NCBI RefSeq assembly: GCF_013408425.1
Contig: NZ_JACBYV010000001.1
Span: 2,480,001 to 2,544,000 of the forward strand
Length of the DNA: 64,000 bases
Source: Pseudomonas flavescens
GTDB lineage: Bacteria > Pseudomonadota > Gammaproteobacteria > Pseudomonadales > Pseudomonadaceae
Direction: 5' to 3'
The notes below the pieces were generated by a model. It was not told the origin of the DNA. It worked only from the letters and a program-made list of their open reading frames with translations, and did no database searches. The position numbers were made by a program, and so were the translations under genes. Positions within the stretch are counted from its first letter, which is position 1, and every line of letters begins with the position of its first letter. Below are positions 23,573-35,163 of this stretch, one piece after another.

Positions 23573-24005
23573 CAACTGATCTCCACGCTTAGGGAATCTG
23601 AACAGTACACACCGGAGTCAATCCACAGACTCACGCCACAAGACACCGTAGCCGAAATTCCGCTACCCACCGATGCGATATCGGACTGGATTGGGCACTG
23701 CCAAAACGGCAAACGCTCAATTCATACGCCCGTTTGATTTGGGTGAGCACACATTCACGGAAAAGCCGTGAATTGTCAATTGGCGTTCTGTAGCCACTTG
23801 CAGTGCGCACTACCTGCTCAAGGTGATCGATCGAGGCTGCGGCGAAAAGTAGATCAATGGCGTCGATAACGCATCATTCGGTAGACATGCCCGCACCTCG
23901 ATCCGCCGCTAGCCAAAATTTCAGGCCGCAGGTAGAGTCGCGCGATTCGGCTGCCACCGAATGACAAAAACAACAATAACGACATGTCGTCACCGAGGTT
24001 CCAGC
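23573..24005. other. fadBA upstream region
   Basis: About 430 bp without a gene. The fadBA promoter must lie here. The only PsrA-like sequence I see is a split pair, CAAACG (23710-23715) and CGTTTG (23731-23736), 21 bp apart centre to centre, wider than the usual PsrA spacing. Confidence 0.4.
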
Positions 24006-24836
24006 ATGCATTCACGCCTGCGCGCCATCTCTCTGCACACCCTGCTCGCCACCCTTCTGCTCCTGCCTGGTCTGGCCGCTGCCGCGCAGACCTCGCCCTA
24101 CCTGCAACATCTGCTGCGCCTGCACCTGGCTGCGCAGAAAAGCCTGGGCGACTTCTACATGTACAACAGTATGGAAGGTGATCAGCGCTATGCGCGGATG
24201 ATCGATGAATCCCGCCGGGAGGCCAGTGAACAACTGAGCACGCTGGCTGGCATCCCCGACGTTGGCGCAGCGCGCCTGCATGCCCAATTGCAGCAGCAAT
24301 GGCAGGCCTATGACCGGGATCTGAGCGAGCTGATGGCCGCCCTGGCGAAGCAGGGTTATACCGACCTGCAGCCGGTGGCCGACATGGCCGCGCGCAACCG
24401 CCAGGTGCTGGCGACCAGCCAGGCCCTGTACGAAGCCCTGCAGCGCACGGACCCCGGCGCGATCTCCGAGCAGACCGCCAGCACCCGAGAGCTCAGCCTG
24501 CTGATGCAAGGCATCGCCGTGAGCTACGCGGCACGCAGTGCATCGGTAGGCGCGAGTTTTTCCGGGGACAGCAGCGAGCGGCCCATCGAGGATCAGGTGA
24601 CTGACTTCTCCAGCCGCCTGACTGCACTGCGCAACCGGCCGGACAACGATGCACGGATCGATACGGCGCTCGACGCGGTGACGACCAAATGGCGCTACAT
24701 CGAGAAGTCGCTGCGCAACTACAACGAGAAGAGCGTGCCGTTTCTGGTCAACAAGTACTCGGACAGCATCATCCGCGGGCTGATGGAGGTTACCGAGCTT
24801 TACGCCCGCCAAGACCAGGTGAGCGAGCCGTCATGA
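24006..24836 (+). CDS. Exported protein, function unknown
   Basis: A 276-residue protein with a clear Sec signal peptide (HTLLATLLLLPGLAAAAQ, residues about 11-28) followed by a largely helical mature region. The start MHSRLRAIS at 24006 has GAGG eight bases upstream and directly precedes the signal peptide; a longer in-frame start is less likely. It is probably periplasmic. No enzymatic motif is recognised. It is convergent with the next small gene. Confidence 0.75.
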   Translation: MHSRLRAISLHTLLATLLLLPGLAAAAQTSPYLQHLLRLHLAAQKSLGDFYMYNSMEGDQRYARMIDESRREASEQLSTLAGIPDVGAARLHAQLQQQWQAYDRDLSELMAALAKQGYTDLQPVADMAARNRQVLATSQALYEALQRTDPGAISEQTASTRELSLLMQGIAVSYAARSASVGASFSGDSSERPIEDQVTDFSSRLTALRNRPDNDARIDTALDAVTTKWRYIEKSLRNYNEKSVPFLVNKYSDSIIRGLMEVTELYARQDQVSEPS

Positions 24837-24856
24837 CAGCCCTTGATGAGCAACCC

Positions 24857-25294
24857 TCAAGCCTGGGTTTTGAGAAAAGTCGCAACAGCCTGCAACGATT
24901 CGGGGCGCGCCCGCTCACCCCAGAACAAGGCGATCATCTGCGGGGTCACTTCGGCCTTGTAGACATCCCCCGGCAGCGTGGCGAGTTGCTCGGCAAGCGG
25001 CCTGTCCGCGCAGGGCTCCTGCCATTTGTTCACCCACAGGCCCGGCTCTTTCTGCCAGTAGCACCAGCTGTCCTGCCGCCCGCGAGGCCGCGGATGGTGG
25101 TATTGCGGGCAGGGGCTCGGCGGCGCACTGGTCATCCAGTACGGCCATTCTTCCCGGGCCAGCTGCATGGCCAGCCCCATGCGTCGCGCCTCCATGCGAA
25201 CGTCCATCTGGCCGCGCTGACGCCGCGACGGCACCAGCCAGACCAGGGGGCTAAGGGCGACTACCAGTAGTGCGACAACGATCCAACCCGTCAT
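24857..25294 (-). CDS. Small membrane-anchored protein, function unknown
   Basis: A 145-residue protein with a single N-terminal membrane helix (GWIVVALLVVALSPLVWLV) then a basic stretch RRQRGQ, suggesting a cytoplasmic tail. The Trp/Cys-rich middle reads WPYWMTSAPPSPCPQYHHP. It converges with the exported-protein gene upstream and diverges from the universal stress protein gene. No function recognised. Confidence 0.7.
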   Translation of the reverse strand: MTGWIVVALLVVALSPLVWLVPSRRQRGQMDVRMEARRMGLAMQLAREEWPYWMTSAPPSPCPQYHHPRPRGRQDSWCYWQKEPGLWVNKWQEPCADRPLAEQLATLPGDVYKAEVTPQMIALFWGERARPESLQAVATFLKTQA

Positions 25295-25382
25295 AATTTC
25301 TATCTCGACCGTGCAACCTGTGGTAAATGCTCAAATCAGCCACACTTGAAATCATTGGTCACCCTTGTAAGGAGACAATCTC

Positions 25383-25826
25383 ATGTCCTACCAGCACATT
25401 CTGGTCGCCGTCGATCTGACCGAGGAGTGCGACCCGGTAATGAAGCGCGCCCAGGCCCTGGCCAGCAGCACCCAGGCGAAACTGTCCGTGGTGCACATCG
25501 TCGAACCCATGGCCATGGCCTTTGGTGGCGACGTACCGATGGACCTGTCGATGCTGCAGCAACAGCAGTTCGAACAGGCCAAGGAGCGCCTCGACGCCTT
25601 CGCCCTCAAACACCCGCAGCTCGGCACCGAAAGCCGCCACCTCGCTTACGGCCAGCCGCGCCAGGAAATCCACCGCCTGGCTTCCGAACAGCACTGCGAT
25701 CTGATCATCGTCGGCAGCCATGGCCGTCACGGCCTGGCCCTGCTGCTCGGCTCGACCGCCAATGACGTACTGCACGGCGCGCCCTGCGACGTACTGGCCG
25801 TCAGCCTGAAAAAGCCGTCGGTCTGA
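25383..25826 (+). CDS. Universal stress protein, UspA family
   Basis: A 147-residue single Usp domain. It starts SYQHILVAVDLTEE and ends with the ATP-binding signature GSHGRHGLALLLGSTANDVL (G-2x-G-9x-G-S/T). AAGGAG lies upstream of the ATG. Such proteins bind ATP and act in stress survival, often under anaerobic or stationary conditions in Pseudomonas. It is a single-gene unit; a composite palindrome follows. Confidence 0.92.
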   Translation: MSYQHILVAVDLTEECDPVMKRAQALASSTQAKLSVVHIVEPMAMAFGGDVPMDLSMLQQQQFEQAKERLDAFALKHPQLGTESRHLAYGQPRQEIHRLASEQHCDLIIVGSHGRHGLALLLGSTANDVLHGAPCDVLAVSLKKPSV

Positions 25827-25858
25827 CCGCTACTCGCTGAGTAAAAGGCGGAAACCCG

Positions 25859-25951
25859 CGTAGGAGCGTCGCCCCCGGCGCGATGCAATGGCCGGCCTTC
25901 ACACCAGTGGTGTGAAGGCCGGCGATCGCCGCGGGGTCTTGGCTCCTGCAA
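25859..25951. repeat. Composite REP pair with a long central palindrome
   Basis: A 16-bp perfect inverted repeat with one central base (25891-25923, arms GCCGGCCTTCACACCA) is flanked by outer REP-like arms GTAGGAGC (25859) and GGCTCCTGC (near 25940). It lies between the usp gene and the uup stop and may terminate or stabilise either transcript. Confidence 0.7.
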
Positions 25952-26051
25952 CGGCATCGAACATGCTCTTGCCGGCCAGACAGAAACCTGACGTTTTGCA
26001 ATCGACTTACTTCACAGGGCAGCGGTAAGCCCCAACCACCTGTGACGATTG

Positions 26052-27977
<1,926 letters not shown>

Positions 27978-28363
27978 GGAGTTGCCTCGACAATACGCTG
28001 GGGTGATGGGCGAAAGGGTGTGCGAACGCAGCCAATGGGCTCGTCGCGTGGCCGACCACCACGAAAACTGATCTGGCCGGCGCATGCGCCAGCCAAAAAC
28101 CGGGCGCGTATTCTAACCGAGAAGACCCTCGGCGTCTGTGAGGCCGTGCGTGCCGACCGTCGACGTGACATAAACAGACATGCGCCAGGCTGCAACGGCC
28201 CTTTCGCGCCAAGTGGGCAAAAGGCTAAGCTAACGCCCGTTGTCGTCACCGCGCCCGGCACTGCCGTGATCGCCTGTAGAACGGCAACCGCCCCAAGGGC
28301 GCATCGAGCGACCGGCATTCAGCCAGATCGCGCCCGCTCACGAGATGATCCCCCGGAAGTGCC
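27978..28363. other. Divergent upstream region of uup and slt
   Basis: 386 bp with no convincing gene or RNA; presumed promoters for both directions. Exact promoter boxes were not assigned. Confidence 0.35.
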
Positions 28364-30289
28364 ATGCGCTGTCGTTTGCCCAGTCTGCTGTCCTGCCTGA
28401 TCCTTTGCGCCACCACGGCAACCCTGAGCCAGGCAGCCAGCCTGCCCCAGCAACGCCAGTACTACGACGAGGCCAAAGCAGCCCTCGCCAAGGGCGACAA
28501 GGGCCCCTATCAGCGCTATGCCAGCGCCTTGCGTGACTACCCGCTGACGCCCTACTTGGCGTACGACGAGCTCACTGCGCGCCTGAAATGGGCCAGCAAC
28601 GACGAGATCGAGGCCTTTCTCGCGGCCCATGGTGACCTGCCTCAGGCCAACTGGATGAAGCTGCGCTGGTTGCGCTGGCTGGCCGAGCGTGGCGAATGGC
28701 AGACCTTCGCCAAGTACTACGATCCGAACCTCAATTTCACCGAACTGGACTGCTTCAACGGCCAGCGCCAGCTCAATCAGGGCCAGACCGCCGAAGGCTA
28801 CGCCAGCGCCGAGAAGCTGTGGCTGGTCGGCAAGTCGCAACCGGAAGCCTGTGATCGCCTGTTCGACCGCTGGGCCGCCGAAGGGCAACTGACCGAACAG
28901 CGCCGCTGGCAACGTACCAAGCTGGCTGCCGAAGCGCGCAACTACAGCCTGGCCACCTTCCTGAGCAAGGACCTGCCGACGCTCAGCAACCACGGCAAAC
29001 TGCTCGTGGAAGTCGGCCAGAAGCCGCAGATCCTCACCCAGACCGCGCGCTTCATGCCGGCCGACGACGCCATGGGCGACGTGGTCAGCCTGGGCCTGCG
29101 CCGCCTCGCTCGCCAGGACCCGGAACAGGCCCTGAGCCTGCTCGAAGGCTATTCCCAGCGCATGCGCTTCTCCGAGCAGGAGAAGGTGGCCATCGCCAAC
29201 GAGATCGGCTTGACCCTGGCACGCCGCTTCGACCCGCGTGCCCTCGACGTGATGGCCAAGTACGACCCCAACCTGCGTGACGACACCGTCAGCGAGTGGC
29301 GCGCGCGCCTGCTGCTGCGCCTGGGTCGCTGGGACGATGCCTACAAACTGATCAGCCGCATGCCCGACTCCCTGATCAGCACCAACCGCTGGCGTTACTG
29401 GCAGGCGCGCAGCCTGCAGTTGGCGCAACCCAACGGCAAGGCCGCACAGCCGCTGTTCCACGAACTGGCCAAGGAGCGCGACTTCTATGGCTTCATGGCT
29501 GCCGACCAGGTCAAGGAACCCTACTACCTGAAAAACGCGCCGCTGCCGCTCAGCGCCGCGGTGATCAAGAAGGTCCGCAACGCCCCCGGCATCCGCCGTG
29601 CCATGGAATTCCATGACCGTGGCCAGATCGTCGACGGCCGCCGCGAGTGGTACCACGCCAGCCGTCATTTCGACCGCGACGAACTGGTCGCCCAGGCACG
29701 CCTGGCCTACGACATGGAGTGGTACTTCCCGGCCATTCGCACCATCAGCCAGGCCAAGTACTGGGATGACCTCGACGTGCGCTTCCCGATGGCCCATCGC
29801 GAACCGCTGACCGCCGAAGCGAAGAAACGCGGCCTGCATTCCAGCTGGGTGTTCGCCATCACCCGCCAGGAAAGCGGCTTCATGGCCGACGCCAAATCCC
29901 ACGCCGGCGCCATGGGCCTGATGCAGGTCATGCCCGCCACCGCCAAGGAGACCGCCAAGAAGTACGGCATTCCCCTGAGCAACCCCAACAACGCCCTGCT
30001 GCCGAGCGTCAACATCCAGCTTGGCGCCGCCTACCTGAGCCAGATCTACGGCCAGTTCAACGGCAACCGCGTGCTGGCCTCGGCCGCTTACAACGCCGGC
30101 CCAGGCCGCGTTCGCCAATGGCTGCGCGGCGCCAACCACCTGTCCTACGACGTATGGGTCGAAAACATCCCGTTCAATGAAACCCGCCAGTACGTGCAGA
30201 ACGTGCTGTCCTATGCGGTGATCTACGGCGACAAACTCAACGCCCCGCAGCCGCTGGTAGGCTGGCACGAGCGTTATTTCGACCAATAA
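28364..30289 (+). CDS. slt: Soluble lytic murein transglycosylase
   Basis: Slt cleaves peptidoglycan glycan strands to 1,6-anhydro products in the periplasm. The 641-residue product has a Sec signal peptide (PSLLSCLILCATTATLSQA), a long alpha-superhelical U/L domain, and a C-terminal lysozyme-like domain with catalytic Glu503 in TRQESGF, followed by AMGLMQVMPATAK and ASAAYNAGPGRVRQW. Its products feed the recycling route in which NagZ acts. A REP-like pair follows the stop. Confidence 0.95.
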   Translation: MRCRLPSLLSCLILCATTATLSQAASLPQQRQYYDEAKAALAKGDKGPYQRYASALRDYPLTPYLAYDELTARLKWASNDEIEAFLAAHGDLPQANWMKLRWLRWLAERGEWQTFAKYYDPNLNFTELDCFNGQRQLNQGQTAEGYASAEKLWLVGKSQPEACDRLFDRWAAEGQLTEQRRWQRTKLAAEARNYSLATFLSKDLPTLSNHGKLLVEVGQKPQILTQTARFMPADDAMGDVVSLGLRRLARQDPEQALSLLEGYSQRMRFSEQEKVAIANEIGLTLARRFDPRALDVMAKYDPNLRDDTVSEWRARLLLRLGRWDDAYKLISRMPDSLISTNRWRYWQARSLQLAQPNGKAAQPLFHELAKERDFYGFMAADQVKEPYYLKNAPLPLSAAVIKKVRNAPGIRRAMEFHDRGQIVDGRREWYHASRHFDRDELVAQARLAYDMEWYFPAIRTISQAKYWDDLDVRFPMAHREPLTAEAKKRGLHSSWVFAITRQESGFMADAKSHAGAMGLMQVMPATAKETAKKYGIPLSNPNNALLPSVNIQLGAAYLSQIYGQFNGNRVLASAAYNAGPGRVRQWLRGANHLSYDVWVENIPFNETRQYVQNVLSYAVIYGDKLNAPQPLVGWHERYFDQ

Positions 30290-30338
30290 AGCGGCGGCAA
30301 GCGGCAAGAAAGAGCGCGCAGCGGCCCCGCCGCCGGGG

Positions 30339-30398
30339 CTTGGGTTAAGCGCAGCGATACCCAGGGCACCCTCCCGGGTTTCGCTGCGCTCGACCCAG
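30339..30398. repeat. REP-like inverted pair after slt
   Basis: CTTGGGTTAAGCGCAGCGATACCC and, in opposite sense, GGGTTTCGCTGCGCTCGACCC face each other across about 10 bp, between the slt stop and the convergent MOSC gene. Confidence 0.65.
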
Positions 30399-30424
30399 GC
30401 TACATCTGGGGTGAATGCCTCAAC

Positions 30425-31225
30425 CTACGCCAACACCTCGACCGGCATGCCGACCTGCAATTCGCCGCTGCCGTGGTTGATCAGGTTCTGCCCGAAGAGA
30501 ATCTCGCCTTCGCGCTGGCGGTAGCTGCGCAAGGTGGTCAGCGGCTCGCGATCCGCGCTGCGTTCGCCGGTTTGCGGATCGATGGTGGTGATGATGCAGC
30601 GTGAACAGGCCTTGGCGAGGGTGAACTCGACATCGCCGATACGAATGCGCTTCCAGCTGTCTTCGGCATAGGGCTCGCTGCCCTGCACCACCAGGTTGGG
30701 ACGAAAGCGCAGCATTTCCAGCGGGCGGCCAACCCGGGCCACCAGGTCGTCGAGCGAGGCCTGGCCGATCAGCAACAGCGGGAAGCCGTCGGCGAACCCG
30801 ACCTTCTCATCGCCGCTCACATTGCCCTCGATATAGCGCGCACGCTCTGCAGGCACGTGCACCAGCCGACAGGGCTTGCCGATGAACGCGCTGACCCAGG
30901 CCGCGGCTTCGTCGCCGGCATCCGGCACGCGCATGCTGTCGCGCCAGATGATCACGCCGCGCAACGCCTCGTCCGGGTCCGGCAGCGCCACATCGAGAGA
31001 GGGCCTGTCAGGCGCCTCGAGGGTCAGGCCGCCGCTCTGATTCCAGCGCGCCGTCAGGCGGCTCATCTGCGGAAAGGTGCGCTGGGTCAGAAAGCGGCCG
31101 TTCTCCTCGCTCGCCAGCATCCAGCGGCGATCACCGACCACGCCCAGGCCGTCGAGCTGCAGGCTGGGGAGCGATTCGCCAATGGCGGACTTGAGAGGAA
31201 AGCGATAAAGCGAGGAAAGGTGCAT
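30425..31225 (-). CDS. MOSC-domain protein, YcbX-like
   Basis: A 266-residue protein with the N-terminal MOSC beta-barrel (MHLSSLYRFPLKSAIGESL, GVVGDRRWML) followed by a MOSC domain. The conserved cysteine that binds the molybdenum cofactor is in the block KACSRCIITTIDPQTGERS. YcbX-type proteins reduce N-hydroxylated compounds using Moco. Three molybdenum-cofactor genes lie 2-4 kb away, though not in the same operon. It lacks the C-terminal ferredoxin domain of longer YcbX homologues (about 370 residues). Confidence 0.88.
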   Translation of the reverse strand: MHLSSLYRFPLKSAIGESLPSLQLDGLGVVGDRRWMLASEENGRFLTQRTFPQMSRLTARWNQSGGLTLEAPDRPSLDVALPDPDEALRGVIIWRDSMRVPDAGDEAAAWVSAFIGKPCRLVHVPAERARYIEGNVSGDEKVGFADGFPLLLIGQASLDDLVARVGRPLEMLRFRPNLVVQGSEPYAEDSWKRIRIGDVEFTLAKACSRCIITTIDPQTGERSADREPLTTLRSYRQREGEILFGQNLINHGSGELQVGMPVEVLA

Positions 31226-31308
31226 GGCCCGGCGTCCTGACTAGAGCGAAACGGCGGTTATACGCAAACCGCCGCCGCGGCTCAAGCCAGGCGCGTGGCG
31301 TTGAGCGC

Positions 31309-32238
31309 TTACTGCTCGTCGAGCGCCAGGCGCTCGCGAATCACGTCGACCAGCTTGTCGGGCTGGAACTTGGAGAGGAAGTTGTCGCAGCCCACCTTCT
31401 TCACCATGGCATCGTTGAAGCTACCGGATAGCGAGGTGTGCAGCACCACGTACAGATCACGCAGGCGCGGGTCCTGACGGATCTCGGTGGTCAGGCGATA
31501 GCCGTCCATTTCCGGCATCTCGGCGTCGGTGAAGATCATCAGCAGCTTGTCGGTCATCACCTGGCCGTTATCGGCCCAGGCCTTGAGCATGTTCAGCGCC
31601 TTCAGGCCATCGGTGGCCACATGCATCTTGATCCCCAGCTGCGACAGGGTATCGCGCAACTGCGACAGCGCCACGCTGGAGTCGTCGACCAGCAGCACTT
31701 CGCGGCCACGGGCCTTCTCCAGCAGCGGATCGGCGAGGCGGTCGCTGGAAATGCGGGTGTCGTACGGCACGATCTCGGCCAGGACCTTCTCGACGTCGAT
31801 GATTTCCACCAACTGGTCGTCGACCTTGGTGATCGCCGTCAGGTAGTGGTGGCGCCCTGCTCCGCCAGGCGGCGGCAGGATGGATTCCCAGTTGAGGTTG
31901 AGAATGCGGTCGACGCCGCCGACCAGGAAGGCCTGAATCGAACGGTTGTATTCGGTGACGATGATGGTGCTGCGCTCATCGGGCACGATCGGGCGCATGC
32001 CGATGGCCTGGGACAGGTCGATCACCGGCAGGGTCTGGCCGCGCAGGTGAATCACCCCGCAGACGAAACGATGGCGCTGCGGCATCAGCGTCAGCTTGGG
32101 CATCTGCAGGACTTCCTGCACCTTGAATACGTTGATCGCGAACAACTGCCGGCCAGCCAGGCGGAACATCAGGATTTCCAGGCGGTTCTCACCTACCAGC
32201 TGTGTCCGTTGATCAACGGTGTCGAGAATACCGGCCAT
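31309..32238 (-). CDS. cheV: Chemotaxis coupling protein CheV
   Basis: CheV joins a CheW-like domain (residues about 15-165, NVFKVQEVLQMP, GVIHLRGQTLPVIDL) with a receiver domain (about 180-305). The receiver shows LLVDDSSVALSQL, the phospho-acceptor aspartate in FTDAEMPEMDGYRL and the lysine in FLSKF. It couples receptors to CheA, with phosphorylation for adaptation. AGGAG lies upstream of the ATG. Here it is a single gene away from other che genes. Confidence 0.94.
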   Translation of the reverse strand: MAGILDTVDQRTQLVGENRLEILMFRLAGRQLFAINVFKVQEVLQMPKLTLMPQRHRFVCGVIHLRGQTLPVIDLSQAIGMRPIVPDERSTIIVTEYNRSIQAFLVGGVDRILNLNWESILPPPGGAGRHHYLTAITKVDDQLVEIIDVEKVLAEIVPYDTRISSDRLADPLLEKARGREVLLVDDSSVALSQLRDTLSQLGIKMHVATDGLKALNMLKAWADNGQVMTDKLLMIFTDAEMPEMDGYRLTTEIRQDPRLRDLYVVLHTSLSGSFNDAMVKKVGCDNFLSKFQPDKLVDVIRERLALDEQ

Positions 32239-32359
32239 TATTCGCTCCTGTGAGGCGTGATGTTCTTGTGAGGCTATCGGCCAGTCGTTGCATTACTGAA
32301 GGCGGCATGGCGCAACGCCATCCTGCACCAGTGGCTGACGGAAAACCAGCGCGCCATGC

Positions 32360-33256
32360 TCAGTCCTGCAGTAAAGGCGACTGCTGGGGCAAATGCACCC
32401 GCAACGCCTGGGGCCGCGCGGAAAAACGCATGCTGTGGCCTTCTCGCGGCTCGCCGTCGAGGTTCAGGTCCAGCCCCTCGGGCGCCTCGATTTCCAGCCA
32501 GGGCAACCGAGCGCTTACCGATACCCCCTCGATGCCCTTCAGCCCACCGGAAAACAGCGTACCGAGGGTGCCGACCACATCCGACGCAGCCGGCACGATG
32601 CACACATCCAGCAGGCCGTCGTTGACCCGGGCATGGGGGCACAGCACATGCCCACCACCGGCCTGGCGACCATTGCCGATGCCCAGGGCGAGAAATTCGC
32701 CTTCCCACTCGAAGTCCGGCCCCTTGAAGCGCCCGAAGGCCGAGCGCACTTCGGCGAAGCGGGTCAGGCCGGTAAGCATGTAGGCCGCGCCACCGAGCAC
32801 ACGCTTGAGGTCTTCGGACGTATTGGCGGTGATGTTGGAGCCGAAGCCGCCAGTGGCCATATTGAGGAACAGCTGGTCGTCGACCTCGCCCAGATCGATG
32901 GGCTGCGCGGGGGTGTCGAGCAGCGCCAGGGCCTCGGCCGGCGCCAGCGGAATACCGGCTGCATTGGCGAAATCATTGGCGGTGCCCAGCGGCAGCAGCA
33001 CCAGGCTGGCATCCGTTTCGGCTTTGGCCATGGCTTCGGCGACATCACGCAAGGTGCCGTCGCCGCCCCCGGCGATCAGCGTCGGATAGCCCGCCTGCAA
33101 CGCTTCGCTGACCAGGCGCTGGGCATCGCCGCCCTCCCAGGTCAGGCGCACGGCCAGGTCCCAGCCACGCTCGCGTTGGGTCTTGACCGCCGCACGCACC
33201 TCTTCGTTGAGGGACTGCTTACCATGAAGGATCAACAGCGCTTTACGCTCTTGCAT
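32360..33256 (-). CDS. Lipid kinase, YegS/DagK-like
   Basis: A 298-residue diacylglycerol-kinase catalytic domain protein: MQERKALLILHGKQSLNEEV, GGGDGTLRDVAEAM (nucleotide-binding GGDGT), and LLPLGTANDFAN. YegS-type enzymes phosphorylate lipids such as phosphatidylglycerol. ATG 33256 is preferred because GGAG lies six bases upstream and the family starts there. It follows moeA in the same orientation at about 90 bp. Confidence 0.88.
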   Translation of the reverse strand: MQERKALLILHGKQSLNEEVRAAVKTQRERGWDLAVRLTWEGGDAQRLVSEALQAGYPTLIAGGGDGTLRDVAEAMAKAETDASLVLLPLGTANDFANAAGIPLAPAEALALLDTPAQPIDLGEVDDQLFLNMATGGFGSNITANTSEDLKRVLGGAAYMLTGLTRFAEVRSAFGRFKGPDFEWEGEFLALGIGNGRQAGGGHVLCPHARVNDGLLDVCIVPAASDVVGTLGTLFSGGLKGIEGVSVSARLPWLEIEAPEGLDLNLDGEPREGHSMRFSARPQALRVHLPQQSPLLQD

Positions 33257-33347
33257 AACGGCTCCGGAAAACGGGATTGAAAACGACTGCCAATGCAGAC
33301 AACGGGCAAGCGAAATAATCACGCCTGCCCATCGTCGACTCTACACC

Positions 33348-34559
33348 TCAGCCGAGCAGTTCACTCATGGGAATGAAGTGCAGGCTGTCGCCTTCTTGCA
33401 GGGTGGTGCCTTCCAGCACCTGCGCCAGCCCCTCGGCCCACGCGGCACTGCGCAGCACACCGGAGCTCTGATTGGCATAGGGCACTGCACGGCCGTTCTC
33501 GAGCCGCGCCCGCAGGAACTCGCGGCGCTTGCCCGGTTTCGGCCAGACGAAGCCCGCCGGTACCGCGAAGCCCAGCGGCTCGACCTTCTGCACGCCCAGG
33601 CGGCGCAGCAGATAAGGCCGCGCCAGCAGGCCGAAGGTCACCAGGGTCGATGCCGGGTTACCGGGCAGGCCGATCACCGGGCGGCCACGGAACTTACCGA
33701 CGGTGAGCGGCTTGCCGGGCTTGATCGCCAGCTTCCACAGGGCCAGCTCGCCAGCCTCACGCAAGGCGATGCCGAGAAAGTCCGCCTCGCCCACCGACAC
33801 ACCGCCGGTGGACAGAATCAGGTCGACATCCTGCAAGGCACCGAGGGCCTCGCGCGTACGCTCGAGATCATCCACCAGAATGCCAGCATCGATCACCTCG
33901 CAGCCCAGGCGCTGCAACCAGGCGACCAGCAGGTAACGGTTACTGTTGTAGATCTGCCCGGCGCCCAGCAGCTGCCCCGGCTCGACCAGCTCATCACCGG
34001 TGGAGAGCACCGCCACCCGCGGCTTGCGACGCACCGGCAGTTGCGCCAGGCCAATCGACGCCGCCAACCCCAGCTCCACCGGGCCCAACCGCGTACCGGC
34101 GGTCAGCAGGGTTTCACCCTTGCGGTTCTCCTGCCCCTGGGGGCGGATGTTCTGGGCGAGCTTCAGGGCCTGATCGAAGTGCACGCGACCGTCATCAGCC
34201 ACGCTGACGTTTTCCTGCATCTCCACCGTGTCGGCACCGAGCGGCACCGGCGCGCCGGTGAAGATCCGCGCACAGGTACCGGGCTGCAGCGCCTCCGGGG
34301 CGGTACCCGCGAGGATGCGCTGGCTGATCGGCAGCGCCTCGCCCTGCCAGTCGGCCAGGCGCAGCGCGTAGCCGTCCATGGCACTGTTGGGCCATGGCGG
34401 CAGATCCAGGCCGGCGATCATCGGTTGGGCCAGCACACGGCCATCGGCGTCGGCCAGATCGACCAGCTCCTGCCCCTCGATGGGCGTGGCCTCGGCCAGT
34501 GCCAGCAGACGCTGCAGCGCCTGCTCCACCGGCATCAGCGGCGAATGCGGCTCGCTCAT
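33348..34559 (-). CDS. moeA: Molybdopterin molybdenumtransferase MoeA
   Basis: MoeA inserts molybdate into molybdopterin. The 403-residue product has PWPNSAMDGYALR, RIFTGAPVPLGADTVEMQE, STGDELVEPG, LSTGGVSVGEADF and GLPGNPASTLVTF. The start ATG 34559 overlaps the moaB stop as ATGA, a strong sign of translational coupling, so the longer in-frame upstream extension is rejected. It is arranged moaB-moeA, opposite mobA. Confidence 0.95.
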   Translation of the reverse strand: MSEPHSPLMPVEQALQRLLALAEATPIEGQELVDLADADGRVLAQPMIAGLDLPPWPNSAMDGYALRLADWQGEALPISQRILAGTAPEALQPGTCARIFTGAPVPLGADTVEMQENVSVADDGRVHFDQALKLAQNIRPQGQENRKGETLLTAGTRLGPVELGLAASIGLAQLPVRRKPRVAVLSTGDELVEPGQLLGAGQIYNSNRYLLVAWLQRLGCEVIDAGILVDDLERTREALGALQDVDLILSTGGVSVGEADFLGIALREAGELALWKLAIKPGKPLTVGKFRGRPVIGLPGNPASTLVTFGLLARPYLLRRLGVQKVEPLGFAVPAGFVWPKPGKRREFLRARLENGRAVPYANQSSGVLRSAAWAEGLAQVLEGTTLQEGDSLHFIPMSELLG

Positions 34560-35095
34560 CCGCGGCTCTCGCAGGGCGCAGCGAGCTTGAGGTGCGGCAC
34601 GAAGTTGCACGGGCGATGGCGGGCGTCGAGCTGCTCGGCCAGGATGCCGTCCCAGCCGGTGCGGCAAGCGTTGGTCGAGCCAGGCAGGCAACAGACCAGC
34701 GTGCCGTTGGCGAGGCCGGCCAGTGCCCGGGACTGAATGGTCGAGGTGCCGATGTCGGTGGTGGAGATCTGCCGGAACAGCTCGCCGAAGCCGTCGACCT
34801 GTTTGTCCAGCAGGCAGGCCACCGCTTCCGGCGTGCTGTCACGCCCGGTGAAGCCGGTGCCGCCGGTGATCAGCACGACCTGCACCACGTCTTCGGCGAT
34901 CCAGGTGGCGACCTGGGCGCGGATCTTGTACAGATCGTCTTTCAGCAGTACGCGCTCGGCGAGGTTGTGGCCGGCCGCTTTCAAGCGGTCGACGAACAGT
35001 TGCCCGGAGGTATCGGTTTCCAGCGTGCGGGTATCGCTGACGGTCAGAACGGCGATATTCAGGGGCACGAATGGCGCATCGGCCTTGTGGCTCAT
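34556..35095 (-). CDS. moaB: Molybdenum cofactor biosynthesis protein MoaB
   Basis: MoaB/MogA-type protein that adenylylates molybdopterin. The 179-residue product has IAVLTVSDTRTLETDTSGQL, LITGGTGFTGRDSTPEAV and ALAGLANGTLVCCLPGST. It diverges from mobA across about 70 bp and overlaps moeA. The length is normal for MoaB. Confidence 0.95.
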   Translation of the reverse strand: MSHKADAPFVPLNIAVLTVSDTRTLETDTSGQLFVDRLKAAGHNLAERVLLKDDLYKIRAQVATWIAEDVVQVVLITGGTGFTGRDSTPEAVACLLDKQVDGFGELFRQISTTDIGTSTIQSRALAGLANGTLVCCLPGSTNACRTGWDGILAEQLDARHRPCNFVPHLKLAAPCESRG

Positions 35096-35163
35096 GGCAG
35101 GCTTCCAGTTGTCGTGAACAATGGCCGGTGTTATACCACAGCGCCACCTCCAGAGACCCTGCC

